Positions 1 to 7,034 of a stretch of 12,527 nt of DNA are shown one piece after another; position 1 is the first letter of the stretch; the number at the start of each line of letters is the position of its first letter. The stretch is from Bacilli bacterium (GTDB taxonomy: Bacteria > Bacillota_I > Bacilli_A > RF39 > UBA660): contig SKIH01000007.1 in assembly GCA_007116525.1 (NCBI GenBank), positions 1 through 12,527 on the forward strand, read 5' to 3'. The notes under the pieces were generated by a model. That model did no database searches. It worked only from the letters and a program-made list of their open reading frames with translations, and was not told the DNA's origin. The position numbers and the translations under genes were made by a program.

Positions 1-59
1 CTGATAAGACAGAAATTAGAAAAGTTTATTATCATATGGTAGAGAAAATAGAAGAATAA
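1..59 (+). CDS. C-terminal end of an unidentified protein (partial)
   Basis: Reading from base 3, an open frame gives 18 residues ending YYHMVEKIEE and a TAA stop at 57-59, immediately followed by a hairpin terminator whose stem begins at the stop codon. The other two forward frames are closed by stops (TGA at 2-4, TAG at 40-42), so this is the only frame that can carry a gene into the terminator. The tail is charged and probably helical, but too short to assign a family. The start lies outside the window. Confidence 0.55.
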   Translation, partial: DKTEIRKVYYHMVEKIEE

Positions 60-92
60 AAAAAGGCATACACAAATGTGTATGTCTTTTTT
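59..92. terminator. Bidirectional hairpin terminator between convergent genes
   Basis: The arms at 65-73 (GGCATACAC) and 78-86 (GTGTATGTC) pair with one G-T wobble around a 4-base AAAT loop. An A-run on the left (59-64) and a T-run on the right (87-92) extend the stem, so it works as an intrinsic terminator on either strand. It ends the upstream rightward gene and also the leftward femX-like gene, whose stop codon (91-93) lies in the T-run. Confidence 0.85.
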
Positions 93-1332
93 AGTTTTTA
101 AGTACATCTCTAATAGGTTTAGCGTGTCTATACATAAAGTATTTAGTTTGATTAGTAATTAGTTCAAAATCTCCTAAATACTCTTTTATAACGGGATTCC
201 AAGCTTGTTTAAATGTATTTAATCCAGTATATTTTGTCTCCTTGTTTGGATCAGACATTCCACCTAAGTTAAATGTTCGATAACCTTGTTCTAAATAGTA
301 TTCAATCACTCTAAAAATTAATAAGTGCTTAGCACTTAATCTTCTATGTTGAGTGTTATAGCCATCCATTATCATATAAACATCTGGTCCTTCTTTATAA
401 AGTAAAATTCCAGCTAGTACGATTCCTTCTGGACTATCATTCAATAGTTTTGTAGCATTTATTAAAGAAAGTTTATAGTTAAATAAGTTCTTATCTATTT
501 CTATTTTTTTATTTATAAGTTTTGTTTTATCACCGGTTGAAGTAATAATTTTTTCATTAATTTTATTACTTTCCTCTTCTAATTCTTCATACTTTTTCTT
601 TATCGTGTTCAAATGTTTTTCAGTGTCCAGTTTCGCATAAAAGAAGTCAATTTTGTTTTCTTCATTTAAATTTGAATGAAGGCTTTTAAAATAATCTAAA
701 CTTCTTGGATATTTTCTTTTAGTCAGTGTATATAAGTTATCTAAATTATTTTCATTACTTTTTATTATTTTAATTCCTTCAGCTTCTGCTGATTTTATTT
801 TTTTTCTAAGAGACTTTTTCAAATTATTATAAATTTCATATATACTCTTATTTAAAGTAAGCTCTGCTTCGAATCTAGGTTTCAATGATTCAAACTCTTC
901 ATTAAATCCAAGATGGGCATAACCAAGTCTTTCTAAATTATCAAGTAAGTATTTACCATCTGGGCATTCTTTTTTGTCTTTCATTTTAGCATCATACTCA
1001 AATATAGTTATTGGTATGTTTACTTTGATCGCCATAATTTCTCGTTTTCCTAAGTATTTTTTTATATCGTTAGTTGCTTCTTTTAAAATGTTAAAATCAT
1101 TATAGTTAATAATGAATCCTTTAGGCGCATAAGCGTATTTGAATCCAAAACTTTTTTCTATTAAAACGAGTGAGGCTCCAATAATAATGTCATTATCAAA
1201 AAATCCTACATACAAGACATCAAAGCCTTCATTTATCATAGTATCGCCATACTCTACGGTTTGATAAAGTGTAGTTTGTTTGTCTTCAGTATACTTTTTA
1301 AATTGTTCTTTACTAATTTCAGATACTACCAT
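91..1332 (-). CDS. FemAB/FemX-family peptidoglycan-bridge aminoacyltransferase
   Basis: This 413-residue protein looks like a member of the FemA/FemX/MurM family, which use aminoacyl-tRNA to add amino acids to the lysine side chain of lipid-linked peptidoglycan precursors at the inner face of the membrane. It has two GNAT-like halves. A long charged segment at about residues 235-295, rich in Lys, Glu, Asn and Leu, fits the antiparallel coiled-coil arm of Fem proteins. The C-terminal block (residues 354-392: FNLGGM..., then GLNTFKQAW, then EYLGDFEL) matches the family's usual Gly-Gly, FK and final Gly pattern. The ATG is preceded by AAAGGAG (1340-1346) at 7 bases, which supports the start. It is transcribed leftward from its own promoter, divergent from eno, and ends in the 59-92 hairpin. 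Which amino acid it adds cannot be told from sequence. Family assignment is firm; the exact member (FemX, FemA or MurM type) is not. Confidence 0.85.
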   Translation of the reverse strand: MVVSEISKEQFKKYTEDKQTTLYQTVEYGDTMINEGFDVLYVGFFDNDIIIGASLVLIEKSFGFKYAYAPKGFIINYNDFNILKEATNDIKKYLGKREIMAIKVNIPITIFEYDAKMKDKKECPDGKYLLDNLERLGYAHLGFNEEFESLKPRFEAELTLNKSIYEIYNNLKKSLRKKIKSAEAEGIKIIKSNENNLDNLYTLTKRKYPRSLDYFKSLHSNLNEENKIDFFYAKLDTEKHLNTIKKKYEELEEESNKINEKIITSTGDKTKLINKKIEIDKNLFNYKLSLINATKLLNDSPEGIVLAGILLYKEGPDVYMIMDGYNTQHRRLSAKHLLIFRVIEYYLEQGYRTFNLGGMSDPNKETKYTGLNTFKQAWNPVIKEYLGDFELITNQTKYFMYRHAKPIRDVLKN

Positions 1333-1357
1333 AAAAACACTCCTTTATAAGTAAGAT

Positions 1358-1386
1358 ATTATAGCACACATTTATATAATAGTCTA
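1358..1386 (-). promoter_or_regulatory. Promoter of the femX-like gene
   Basis: On the minus strand, TATAAT (1358-1363) is preceded by TGC, giving an extended -10 (TGCTATAAT), with TAGACT as the -35 (1381-1386) at 17 bases. The expected transcript start is near 1351, five bases before the AAAGGAG site, for a leader of about 19 bases. Confidence 0.7.
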
Positions 1387-1417
1387 TTTATAAAAGTGTA
1401 AAATTGCGTTGTTTTTA

Positions 1418-1445
1418 TTGATAAAAAGGGTGGTAGTGTTATAAT
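1418..1445 (+). promoter_or_regulatory. Promoter of eno
   Basis: TTGATA (1418-1423) and the extended -10 TGTTATAAT (1437-1445) are separated by 16 bases. Transcription is expected near 1452, exactly where the AGGAG ribosome site begins. The -10 overlaps an in-frame upstream ATG (1444), so that ATG cannot be the start on this transcript. Confidence 0.75.
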
Positions 1446-1464
1446 GAAATTAGGAGTGATGAAA

Positions 1465-2697
1465 ATGAGTAAAATTAAAAATATTATAGCAAGAGAAATA
1501 CTAGATTCAAGAGGGAATCCAACGGTAGAAGCAGACGTTATTTTAGAATGTGGAATAGTAGGTACTGCAAGTGTTCCATCGGGTGCGTCAACAGGTTCAA
1601 AAGAAGCATTAGAATTAAGAGATAAAGGAGATAGATACTTAGGTAAAGGTGTATTAAAAGCAGTTGAAAACATTTGTACCGTTATTAGACCATCTTTAAT
1701 AGGTGTGAGTGTTTTAGATCAAGAGAAAGTTGATAAAACAATGTTAGAATTGGATGGAACAGGTAATAAAAGTAAGCTTGGAGCAAATTCTATACTTGCA
1801 GTTTCGATTGCTAATATGAAAGCAGCGGCACTTTTTTCTAATCAAGAGTTTTTTGAGTATATTGGAGATGAAAGAGTTTTACCAACACCTATGATGAATA
1901 TTATGAATGGTGGTGCTCATGCATCTAATACCCTTGATTTTCAAGAGTTTATGATTATACCACAACACGATTCATTTAAAGAGCGCATTAGAATAGGGGC
2001 CGAAATTTTTCATACATTAAAAGAAGTTTTGAAAGCTAAAGGATATAATACTGCAGTAGGTGATGAAGGTGGGTTTGCACCTAGTTTAAAAAGCAATGAA
2101 GAAGCTTTAGAACTTATTAGTGAAGCTTGTAATAAAGCCGGATATAAACCAGGAAGAGATGTATTTTATGCGCTTGATAGTGCTGCTAATGAATTTTTCG
2201 AAGATGGCCACTATGTATTAAAAGAAGAAAACAAAAAGCTTACAAGTACAGAGTTAACGGATTTATATGTTGATTTAGTTGAAAATTATCCGATAATATC
2301 GATTGAAGATAGTCACGATGAAAAAGATATCGATGGTTGGAAAGATATGACAAAAAGACTAGGTGATAAGATTCAAATTGTAGGTGATGATTTATTTGTT
2401 ACAAACAAACAGATTTTTGCTGAAGGAATAGATAATGAAATTGCTAATGCTATTTTAATTAAGGCAAATCAAATTGGTACAGTAACTGAAATGTTAGAAA
2501 CTATAAATATGGCAAAAGCAAATGGATATAAAACTATCATTTCACATAGAAGTGGAGAAACTGAAGATACATTTATTGCAGACTTTGCAGTCGCATTAGG
2601 TCTAGGTCAGATCAAGACTGGATCACTTTCTAGAACAGATAGAGTATCAAAGTATAACCGACTTTTAAGAATAGAAGAAAAAATAAAAACGATCTAA
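1465..2697 (+). CDS. eno: Enolase (phosphopyruvate hydratase), divergent short form
   Basis: Enolase interconverts 2-phosphoglycerate and phosphoenolpyruvate in glycolysis, in the cytoplasm, as a Mg-dependent oligomer. I place the start at the ATG at 1465: AGGAG (1452-1456) lies 8 bases upstream, and the protein then opens MSKIKNIIAREILDSRGNP as family members do. The open frame reaches back to 1444, but that ATG lies inside the -10. The product is 410 residues, somewhat shorter than the usual ~430. Key sites are present: the flexible loop SGAST (39-43), His152, catalytic Glu201 in GDEGG, metal ligands Asp238, Glu281 and Asp308, catalytic Lys333 in LIKANQIGT, and HRSGETED (361-368). The usual IEDGxxExDW region reads SIEDSHDEKDIDGW, and ALDCAASEF reads ALDSAANEF, so it is a divergent branch, though nothing catalytic is missing. 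The stop codon lies inside a terminator hairpin and overlaps the stop of the convergent gene. Confidence 0.95.
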   Translation: MSKIKNIIAREILDSRGNPTVEADVILECGIVGTASVPSGASTGSKEALELRDKGDRYLGKGVLKAVENICTVIRPSLIGVSVLDQEKVDKTMLELDGTGNKSKLGANSILAVSIANMKAAALFSNQEFFEYIGDERVLPTPMMNIMNGGAHASNTLDFQEFMIIPQHDSFKERIRIGAEIFHTLKEVLKAKGYNTAVGDEGGFAPSLKSNEEALELISEACNKAGYKPGRDVFYALDSAANEFFEDGHYVLKEENKKLTSTELTDLYVDLVENYPIISIEDSHDEKDIDGWKDMTKRLGDKIQIVGDDLFVTNKQIFAEGIDNEIANAILIKANQIGTVTEMLETINMAKANGYKTIISHRSGETEDTFIADFAVALGLGQIKTGSLSRTDRVSKYNRLLRIEEKIKTI

Positions 2698-2713
2698 GAT
2701 TTAGATCGTTTTT
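2685..2713. terminator. Shared hairpin terminator of eno and the convergent gene
   Basis: A 13-base perfect inverted repeat (2685-2697 with 2701-2713, core ACGATCTAA/TTAGATCGT) around a 3-base GAT spacer is flanked by A-rich and T-rich tails, so it can terminate transcription from both sides. Both genes' stop codons lie inside it: TAA at 2695-2697 on the plus strand and TAG at 2694-2696 on the minus strand. Confidence 0.85.
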
Positions 2714-3422
2714 TTCTTTTGCTATTTGAAAGCGTATAATACTTTTGGTTTTGGTTTAATATCTCTTTGTACATTCTAATATAATGTTCCCGACTTATAT
2801 GTGTGCCTTTGTTATTTCTTATATAAGTTGATTCTACTAGTTTTAAGCAGTCATTTCCTTTTAAATCTTCTGCTTTTTCAAATCTATAAATGTAATCAAA
2901 GCGTTCTACAAAGCATAGGTTATCACAAGTTGAATCGTTATTTGCTGTGCTTCTTTTATGTTTGTATATTACGTAGTTTTTAATGTTATTACTATCATAA
3001 TACTTAACGGCTAATGGTCCATTTTCTCTGCTATGTTTAGTAATATTAGCAATCGATGATAACGAAAAAGCATTGTCTAATATTTTTTTTGTAATATTAT
3101 TGTTATATAGTTTATTCAATCCTTTAACAAACTCATTTTCGTTCCTAATTTCATATTTTGTGTCAATATTGTCTATTAAGTTTTGAATGATTGAATCAGC
3201 ATCTTCTTTGTCTATATCTATTTTAAGGAGCCTTTTTAGGTCATTAATGTCAAAAGACAGAGGAATAGTTTCTTTTTCCTCTGTTCTAAGTTTTACGGTA
3301 TTATTAATTTTTTTGAAGTCCTCAAATGACATATCGTAATCATTATATTGAAAATAATATGCGAAAACCGATAATAATTCTTTGAAGTCCTCAATGTTAT
3401 CTTCTTTTAGAAGGTCTAACAT
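2694..3422 (-). CDS. Hypothetical protein, unrecognised, basic C-terminal tail
   Basis: I do not recognise this 242-residue protein. It is probably real: AGGAAG (3430-3435) lies 7 bases before the ATG, a good promoter stands in front, and it ends in a shared terminator. The composition is soluble, with no signal peptide or membrane segment. The N-terminal half (about 1-120) is charged and helix-prone, with Asp/Glu/Lys-rich stretches and regular Leu/Ile spacing. The second half (about 130-215) has more aromatic and beta-like segments, with three cysteines (166, 170, 192), the first two spaced as C-x3-C, and a HISREHYIRMY stretch near 208-218. The last nine residues, SKRKKRSKS, are strongly basic and could bind nucleic acid or acidic lipid; that is a guess from charge only. 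It stands alone between eno and priA, so context gives no function. Confidence 0.7.
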   Translation of the reverse strand: MLDLLKEDNIEDFKELLSVFAYYFQYNDYDMSFEDFKKINNTVKLRTEEKETIPLSFDINDLKRLLKIDIDKEDADSIIQNLIDNIDTKYEIRNENEFVKGLNKLYNNNITKKILDNAFSLSSIANITKHSRENGPLAVKYYDSNNIKNYVIYKHKRSTANNDSTCDNLCFVERFDYIYRFEKAEDLKGNDCLKLVESTYIRNNKGTHISREHYIRMYKEILNQNQKYYTLSNSKRKKRSKS

Positions 3423-3442
3423 AAAATCACTTCCTGGGTCAT

Positions 3443-3470
3443 ATTATATATAAGTTTAATAAAAAGTCAA
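3443..3470 (-). promoter_or_regulatory. Promoter of the hypothetical gene at 2694-3422
   Basis: On the minus strand, TTGACT (3465-3470) and TATAAT (3443-3448) are 16 bases apart, close to consensus. The expected transcript start is near 3436, directly next to the AGGAAG ribosome site (3430-3435), giving a leader of about 14 bases. Confidence 0.75.
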
Positions 3471-3485
3471 CTAATATACAAATTA

Positions 3486-3494
3486 TGTTATAAT
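3486..3494 (+). promoter_or_regulatory. Extended -10 promoter of priA
   Basis: TGTTATAAT gives an extended -10. No good -35 is seen at 16-18 bases upstream, where the divergent gene's -35 lies. The expected start near 3501 coincides with the first base of the GGTGAT ribosome site. Confidence 0.65.
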
Positions 3495-3511
3495 TTAATT
3501 GGTGATATATT

Positions 3512-5659
3512 ATGTATGCAGATGTTTTAGTGTCTATAAATACAAAGCAAAATGATAAGAGATTTACTTATGAATCTAATTTTTCAAACCTTTTAGTTGG
3601 AATGCGTGTTATCGTTCCTTTTGGAAGTAGAAAATTAGAAGGTTTTGTGCTTAAAGTTCATAATAACAAACCTGATTTTGAAGTAAAAAAAATAATTAGT
3701 TTAGTCGATGATAAACCGGTTTTAACCGAAGAGTTACTTAGAGTTGGTTATTACATTAGTAAAAAAACATTATCACCACTTATAACTAGTTACCAAAGCA
3801 TGCTTCCAAGAGCGCTTAAAGCTAATATTGATACAAGTATTTCAAAAAAATATGAAACTTATCTTAGCTTAAATAGTAGTGAGTATACATTAAATAGTAA
3901 GAAGCAAGAAGAGGTTGTCGATGCTTTGAAAAAAGAAGATAAACTCAAAAGTGAAATGAATGAAGTATCTTCAAGTAGTGTTAAAACTCTTCTTGATAAA
4001 GGTATTATTAATGAGTATAAAAAAGAAATATATAGAACTACTGATGAGGATTATGGTGACTTTTGTGACGTACAATTAACTGATAGTCAGAGTTTTGTTG
4101 TCGATAAAATATTAAAAAGTATAAATGATTATAAAACTTTTTTACTTCACGGTGTTACTGGAAGTGGAAAAACAGAAGTTTATATGAATGTTATTGAAAA
4201 GGTAATAGCGAATAATAAAGATGTTATTATGTTAGTTCCAGAAATCAGTTTGACGCCACAGATTGTTTGTTTATTTAAACAGAGATTTAAAAATAACATA
4301 GCAATACTACATAGTGGATTATCTGGTGGTGAAAAATATGATGAGTGGCGCAAAATAGAAAGAAAAGAAGTAAAGATCGTAGTAGGTGCTAGAAGTGCGA
4401 TATTTGCACCTTTTGAAAATTTGGGGGTCATTATAATAGATGAGGAACATTCATCTACTTATAAGCAAGAATCTACTCCTAGGTATCATACTATTGATGT
4501 TGCTAACTTTAGAGCAAAGGAAAATAATATTCCACTTATTTTAGGGAGTGCAACACCTAGTGTTGAATCATATACTTGGGCTAAGACTGGAAAGTTTGAA
4601 TTACTTGAATTGAATAGTAGAGTTAAAAATGTTATGCCTGAGATTGAAATAGTGGATATGAAAGATGAACTTAAAAACAACTATAAAATTTTATCAAAAA
4701 GTTTAAAAGAAAAAATAGAGAAAAGGCTTGAAAATAATGAGCAAGTTATAATTCTATTAAACAGGAGAGGTTACTCAACAACATCTATATGTAGTAGTTG
4801 TTATGAGACTTTAAAGTGTCCAAGGTGTGATATACCGCTTACTTATCATAAGGAGAATAATCATCATTTATGTCACTATTGTGGTCATAAAGAATATTCA
4901 GATGTTACGTGTAAAAGTTGTGGTAGTAAAGTTTTAAATAACTATGGTATAGGTACTCAAAAGTTAGAGGAGCATTTGCTTGAGACATTTAAAGATTCTA
5001 GAGTAGCACGCCTTGATCAAGATACTACTAGGGCTAAAAATTCTTTAGAAAGCATTTTAAGAGATTTCAAAAATAATAAATATGATATTTTAATAGGAAC
5101 ACAAATGATTTCTAAAGGGTTAGATTTTAATGATGTTACTTTAGTAGGAGTTTTAAATGCTGATGCTACATTAAATATACCTGACTTTAGAAGTGGGGAG
5201 CGTACTTACCAACTTTTAAGTCAAGTTTCCGGAAGAAGTGGTAGGGATACCAAAAAAGGTGAAGTTGTTATTCAAACTTTCAATGAAGATCACTATAGTA
5301 TAAAATTTGCTAAGAAACATGATTATATTGGTTTTTATAATTATGAGATGAAGTTTAGAAAAGCTATGTCGTATCCTCCTTATTTTAATATATGTATTAT
5401 TAAAGGTAGTAGTAAAGATTATAATATGCTTTTTAAAGAGATGACAAAAGTAAAGTCTTATATGATAAACGAAAAAATTATTGTTTTAGGACCAGCTAAT
5501 TCAAATATTGCTAAAATTAAAAACATGCATAATGTTCAAGTTATGATTAAATATAAAAAGCTGGATGACATTAAAGAGAAGTTAGAATTTATAAAAAATA
5601 AATATGAGGCTAGTAGTAAACTTAAAATTATGATCGATGTAAATGCTATAAGTATGTAA
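3512..5659 (+). CDS. priA: Primosomal protein N' (replication restart helicase PriA)
   Basis: PriA is a 3'-to-5' DNA helicase that recognises abandoned replication forks and directs reloading of the replicative helicase. At 715 residues it is slightly short for the family (about 730-800). The N-terminal DNA-binding region occupies about 1-100. The helicase has Walker A GVTGSGKTE (214-222), the DEEH box (310-313), GSATPS in motif III, and a C-terminal helicase half with GTQMISKGLDF and QVSGRSGR. Between the halves sit eight cysteines in four C-x2-C pairs (427/430, 436/439, 454/457, 467/470), the complete two-zinc module. The start is supported by GGTGAT (3501-3506); this part of the anti-SD pairing normally sits about 5 bases from the ATG, as here. 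fmt follows after 52 bases, as in many Bacillota, except that def, usually between them, is absent. Confidence 0.97.
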   Translation: MYADVLVSINTKQNDKRFTYESNFSNLLVGMRVIVPFGSRKLEGFVLKVHNNKPDFEVKKIISLVDDKPVLTEELLRVGYYISKKTLSPLITSYQSMLPRALKANIDTSISKKYETYLSLNSSEYTLNSKKQEEVVDALKKEDKLKSEMNEVSSSSVKTLLDKGIINEYKKEIYRTTDEDYGDFCDVQLTDSQSFVVDKILKSINDYKTFLLHGVTGSGKTEVYMNVIEKVIANNKDVIMLVPEISLTPQIVCLFKQRFKNNIAILHSGLSGGEKYDEWRKIERKEVKIVVGARSAIFAPFENLGVIIIDEEHSSTYKQESTPRYHTIDVANFRAKENNIPLILGSATPSVESYTWAKTGKFELLELNSRVKNVMPEIEIVDMKDELKNNYKILSKSLKEKIEKRLENNEQVIILLNRRGYSTTSICSSCYETLKCPRCDIPLTYHKENNHHLCHYCGHKEYSDVTCKSCGSKVLNNYGIGTQKLEEHLLETFKDSRVARLDQDTTRAKNSLESILRDFKNNKYDILIGTQMISKGLDFNDVTLVGVLNADATLNIPDFRSGERTYQLLSQVSGRSGRDTKKGEVVIQTFNEDHYSIKFAKKHDYIGFYNYEMKFRKAMSYPPYFNICIIKGSSKDYNMLFKEMTKVKSYMINEKIIVLGPANSNIAKIKNMHNVQVMIKYKKLDDIKEKLEFIKNKYEASSKLKIMIDVNAISM

Positions 5660-5686
5660 TATAAGTTAGTAATTGAATAAGGAATG

Positions 5687-5695
5687 TGTTAAAAT
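5687..5695 (+). promoter_or_regulatory. Possible extended -10 promoter of fmt
   Basis: TGTTAAAAT resembles an extended -10, with only a weak -35 (TTAGTA, 5666-5671, 18 bases away). The expected start near 5702 would fall within the ribosome site GAGGTGAT (5701-5708), so use is uncertain. fmt may instead, or also, be read from the priA promoter. Confidence 0.4.
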
Positions 5696-5711
5696 TGATA
5701 GAGGTGATATT

Positions 5712-6674
5712 ATGATAGACGATGTAAATGTTGATAAAGAAGTTAAAATTTTATTTATGGGAACTCCAGAATTTGCAGTCCCTGTTTTAGAAGGTTTAAC
5801 TGAAAAATATAAGGTCAAAGCTGTAGTTACTCAACCTGATAAAAAAGTAGGACGAGAGGGTGCTTTAACGTCACCACCTATAAAAAAAGTAGCTTCTGAT
5901 AAAGTTATTTTAGTAATACAGCCTGAAAGTATTAAAAATTATATTGAAGAAATAAATGATTTAGATATCGACTTAATTGTGACTTGCGCATATGGTCAAT
6001 TAATACCAGAAGAAATCTTAAACAAACCAAGGCTAGGTGCGATTAATGTTCATGCCTCACTATTACCAAAGTTAAGAGGAGGAGCACCTATTCACAGAGC
6101 AATCATTCAAGGCCATAATAAAACTGGTGTTACTATTATGAAAATGACTAAAAGGCTGGATGCCGGTGATATAATTAGTCAAAAGGAAATAAATATCGAA
6201 GATGAAGATACTGCATCGACTCTTCATGACAAACTAAGTATTTTAGGAAAAGAGCTTTTGCTAGAAACATTGCCTTCAATAATAGACGGTACTGCTAAGT
6301 ATGAGAAGCAGGATGATAGTGAAGCGACTTTTGCTGCTAATATTAAAAGATCAGAAGAGCGCATAGATTTTTCTAAAAGCAAAAGACAAGTATATAACAA
6401 AATTAGAGGGCTTAATTCATGGCCAGGTGCATATTGCACGCTAGATTCTAAAATTTTAAAAGTGTGGGAAGCTTATACTACCGATAATTATTATAATAAT
6501 GTTTTCGATGGTGAAGTTACTGCTATATATGAAAATGGGTTTGGTGTTAAAGTAGCAAATGGCGAAGTTGTGATAACTAGCATACAACCAGAAGGCAAAC
6601 CTAAAATGAGTGCACTAGATTTTGCAAGAGGGTATGAAAACAAAGGCGGGTTAGTCGGTAAAATATTAGTATAG
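5712..6674 (+). CDS. fmt: Methionyl-tRNA formyltransferase
   Basis: Fmt transfers a formyl group from 10-formyltetrahydrofolate to Met-tRNA(fMet), making the initiator for translation. I choose the ATG at 5712 because GAGGTGAT (5701-5708) stands just before it, giving 320 residues, near the family's usual ~315. An in-frame ATG at 5673 would add 13 residues without a ribosome site and would cover this signal. The N-terminal transferase domain contains ILFMGTPEFAVP (13-24), catalytic Asn112 and His114, the SLLPKLRGGAPIHRA signature (116-130), and Asp150 in LDAGD. The C-terminal OB-like domain (about 215-320) includes IRGLNSWPGAY. Ten residues (MIDDVNVDKE) precede the usual first strand. The deformylase gene def, its functional partner and usual neighbour, is not in the window. 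Confidence 0.96.
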   Translation: MIDDVNVDKEVKILFMGTPEFAVPVLEGLTEKYKVKAVVTQPDKKVGREGALTSPPIKKVASDKVILVIQPESIKNYIEEINDLDIDLIVTCAYGQLIPEEILNKPRLGAINVHASLLPKLRGGAPIHRAIIQGHNKTGVTIMKMTKRLDAGDIISQKEINIEDEDTASTLHDKLSILGKELLLETLPSIIDGTAKYEKQDDSEATFAANIKRSEERIDFSKSKRQVYNKIRGLNSWPGAYCTLDSKILKVWEAYTTDNYYNNVFDGEVTAIYENGFGVKVANGEVVITSIQPEGKPKMSALDFARGYENKGGLVGKILV

Positions 6675-6677
6675 AAA

Positions 6678-6706
6678 TTGCAAATTTGTAGTTTTTATGA
6701 TAAATT
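6678..6706 (+). promoter_or_regulatory. Probable promoter of secG
   Basis: TTGCAA (6678-6683) and TAAATT (6701-6706) are 17 bases apart, with TGA just before the -10. The expected start near 6713 is 6 bases before the AAGGAGG ribosome site. No terminator follows fmt, so read-through from fmt could also feed secG. Confidence 0.5.
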
Positions 6707-6730
6707 ATTATAAGTGTTAAGGAGGATATT

Positions 6731-6943
6731 ATGGAGGTTTTATTAATTATTGTATCAATAGCGTTAATTTCTATTGTATTATTACAAAGTAACAAAGCTG
6801 AAAACGCATCAAATGCCATTACAGGTGGTAGTGATAGTCTTTTTACAAATAGAAAAGAGCGTGGTGGAGAGTTATTCGTTAGTAGGTTAACTTTATTCCT
6901 AGGAGCAACGTTTTTCTTATTATGTATGATTATCGGTTTTTAA
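6731..6943 (+). CDS. secG: Preprotein translocase subunit SecG
   Basis: SecG is the small auxiliary subunit of the SecYEG channel that exports unfolded proteins across the membrane. At 70 residues it fits the family (about 70-80 in Gram-positives). It has two membrane segments (about 2-19 and 50-69) joined by a Gly/Ser/Asn-rich cytoplasmic loop carrying the typical ITGGSDSLF block, followed by a charged RKERGGE run and then SRLT leading into the second helix. A very strong AAGGAGG (6719-6725) is 5 bases before the ATG. It stands between fmt and rlmN, an unusual place, with its own likely promoter and a terminator that begins in its stop codon. Confidence 0.93.
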   Translation: MEVLLIIVSIALISIVLLQSNKAENASNAITGGSDSLFTNRKERGGELFVSRLTLFLGATFFLLCMIIGF

Positions 6944-6965
6944 AGTATGATTTCATACTTTTTTT
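6942..6965 (+). terminator. Hairpin terminator of secG
   Basis: AAAGTATG (6942-6949) pairs with CATACTTT (6954-6961) across a 4-base ATTT loop, and a T-run follows to 6965. The stem starts inside the TAA stop of secG (6941-6943). It separates secG from the rlmN unit. Confidence 0.8.
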
Positions 6966-7009
6966 ATTTTGAAATTTACACAAAAAAATTATGCTTTTTT
7001 TTGTAATTT

Positions 7010-7018
7010 TGTTATAAT
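7010..7018 (+). promoter_or_regulatory. Extended -10 promoter of the rlmN unit
   Basis: TGTTATAAT is an extended -10. The best -35 at 18 bases (TTATGC, 6989-6994) is poor and lies in an A/T-run region. The start near 7025 is one base before AGGTGA (7026-7031). With the secG terminator upstream, this should be the main promoter for rlmN through rpe. Confidence 0.65.
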
Positions 7019-7034
7019 GTATATTAGGTGAAAT

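Noticed and set aside
1359..1673. Open frame on the minus strand (104 codons)
   Set aside because: It runs opposite the eno start and through both promoters, with no ribosome site. It is a shadow of eno.
2801..2983. Hydrophobic 60-codon plus-strand frame
   Set aside because: It lies wholly within the opposing orphan gene and lacks a ribosome site or promoter. Its hydrophobicity comes from antisense reading of Lys/Asn-rich codons.
3423..3511. Riboswitch or leader RNA between the divergent orphan gene and priA
   Set aside because: The predicted leaders are about 11 and 14 bases, too short for a structured element.
4180..4680. Two minus-strand frames inside priA
   Set aside because: They lie antisense to conserved helicase motifs and have no ribosome sites.
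6224..6439. Minus-strand frame inside fmt
   Set aside because: It is antisense to the conserved C-terminal part of Fmt and has no start signals.
6601..6819. Minus-strand frame across the fmt-secG junction
   Set aside because: It is antisense to secG and the end of fmt, and has no start signals.
6976..7006. Imperfect A-run/T-run hairpin (TTACAcAAAAAAA with TTTTTTTTGTAA) upstream of rlmN
   Set aside because: It consists almost only of A-T pairs with a bulge, so it would be unstable. A second secG terminator is not needed, and homopolymer runs form such pairs by chance.
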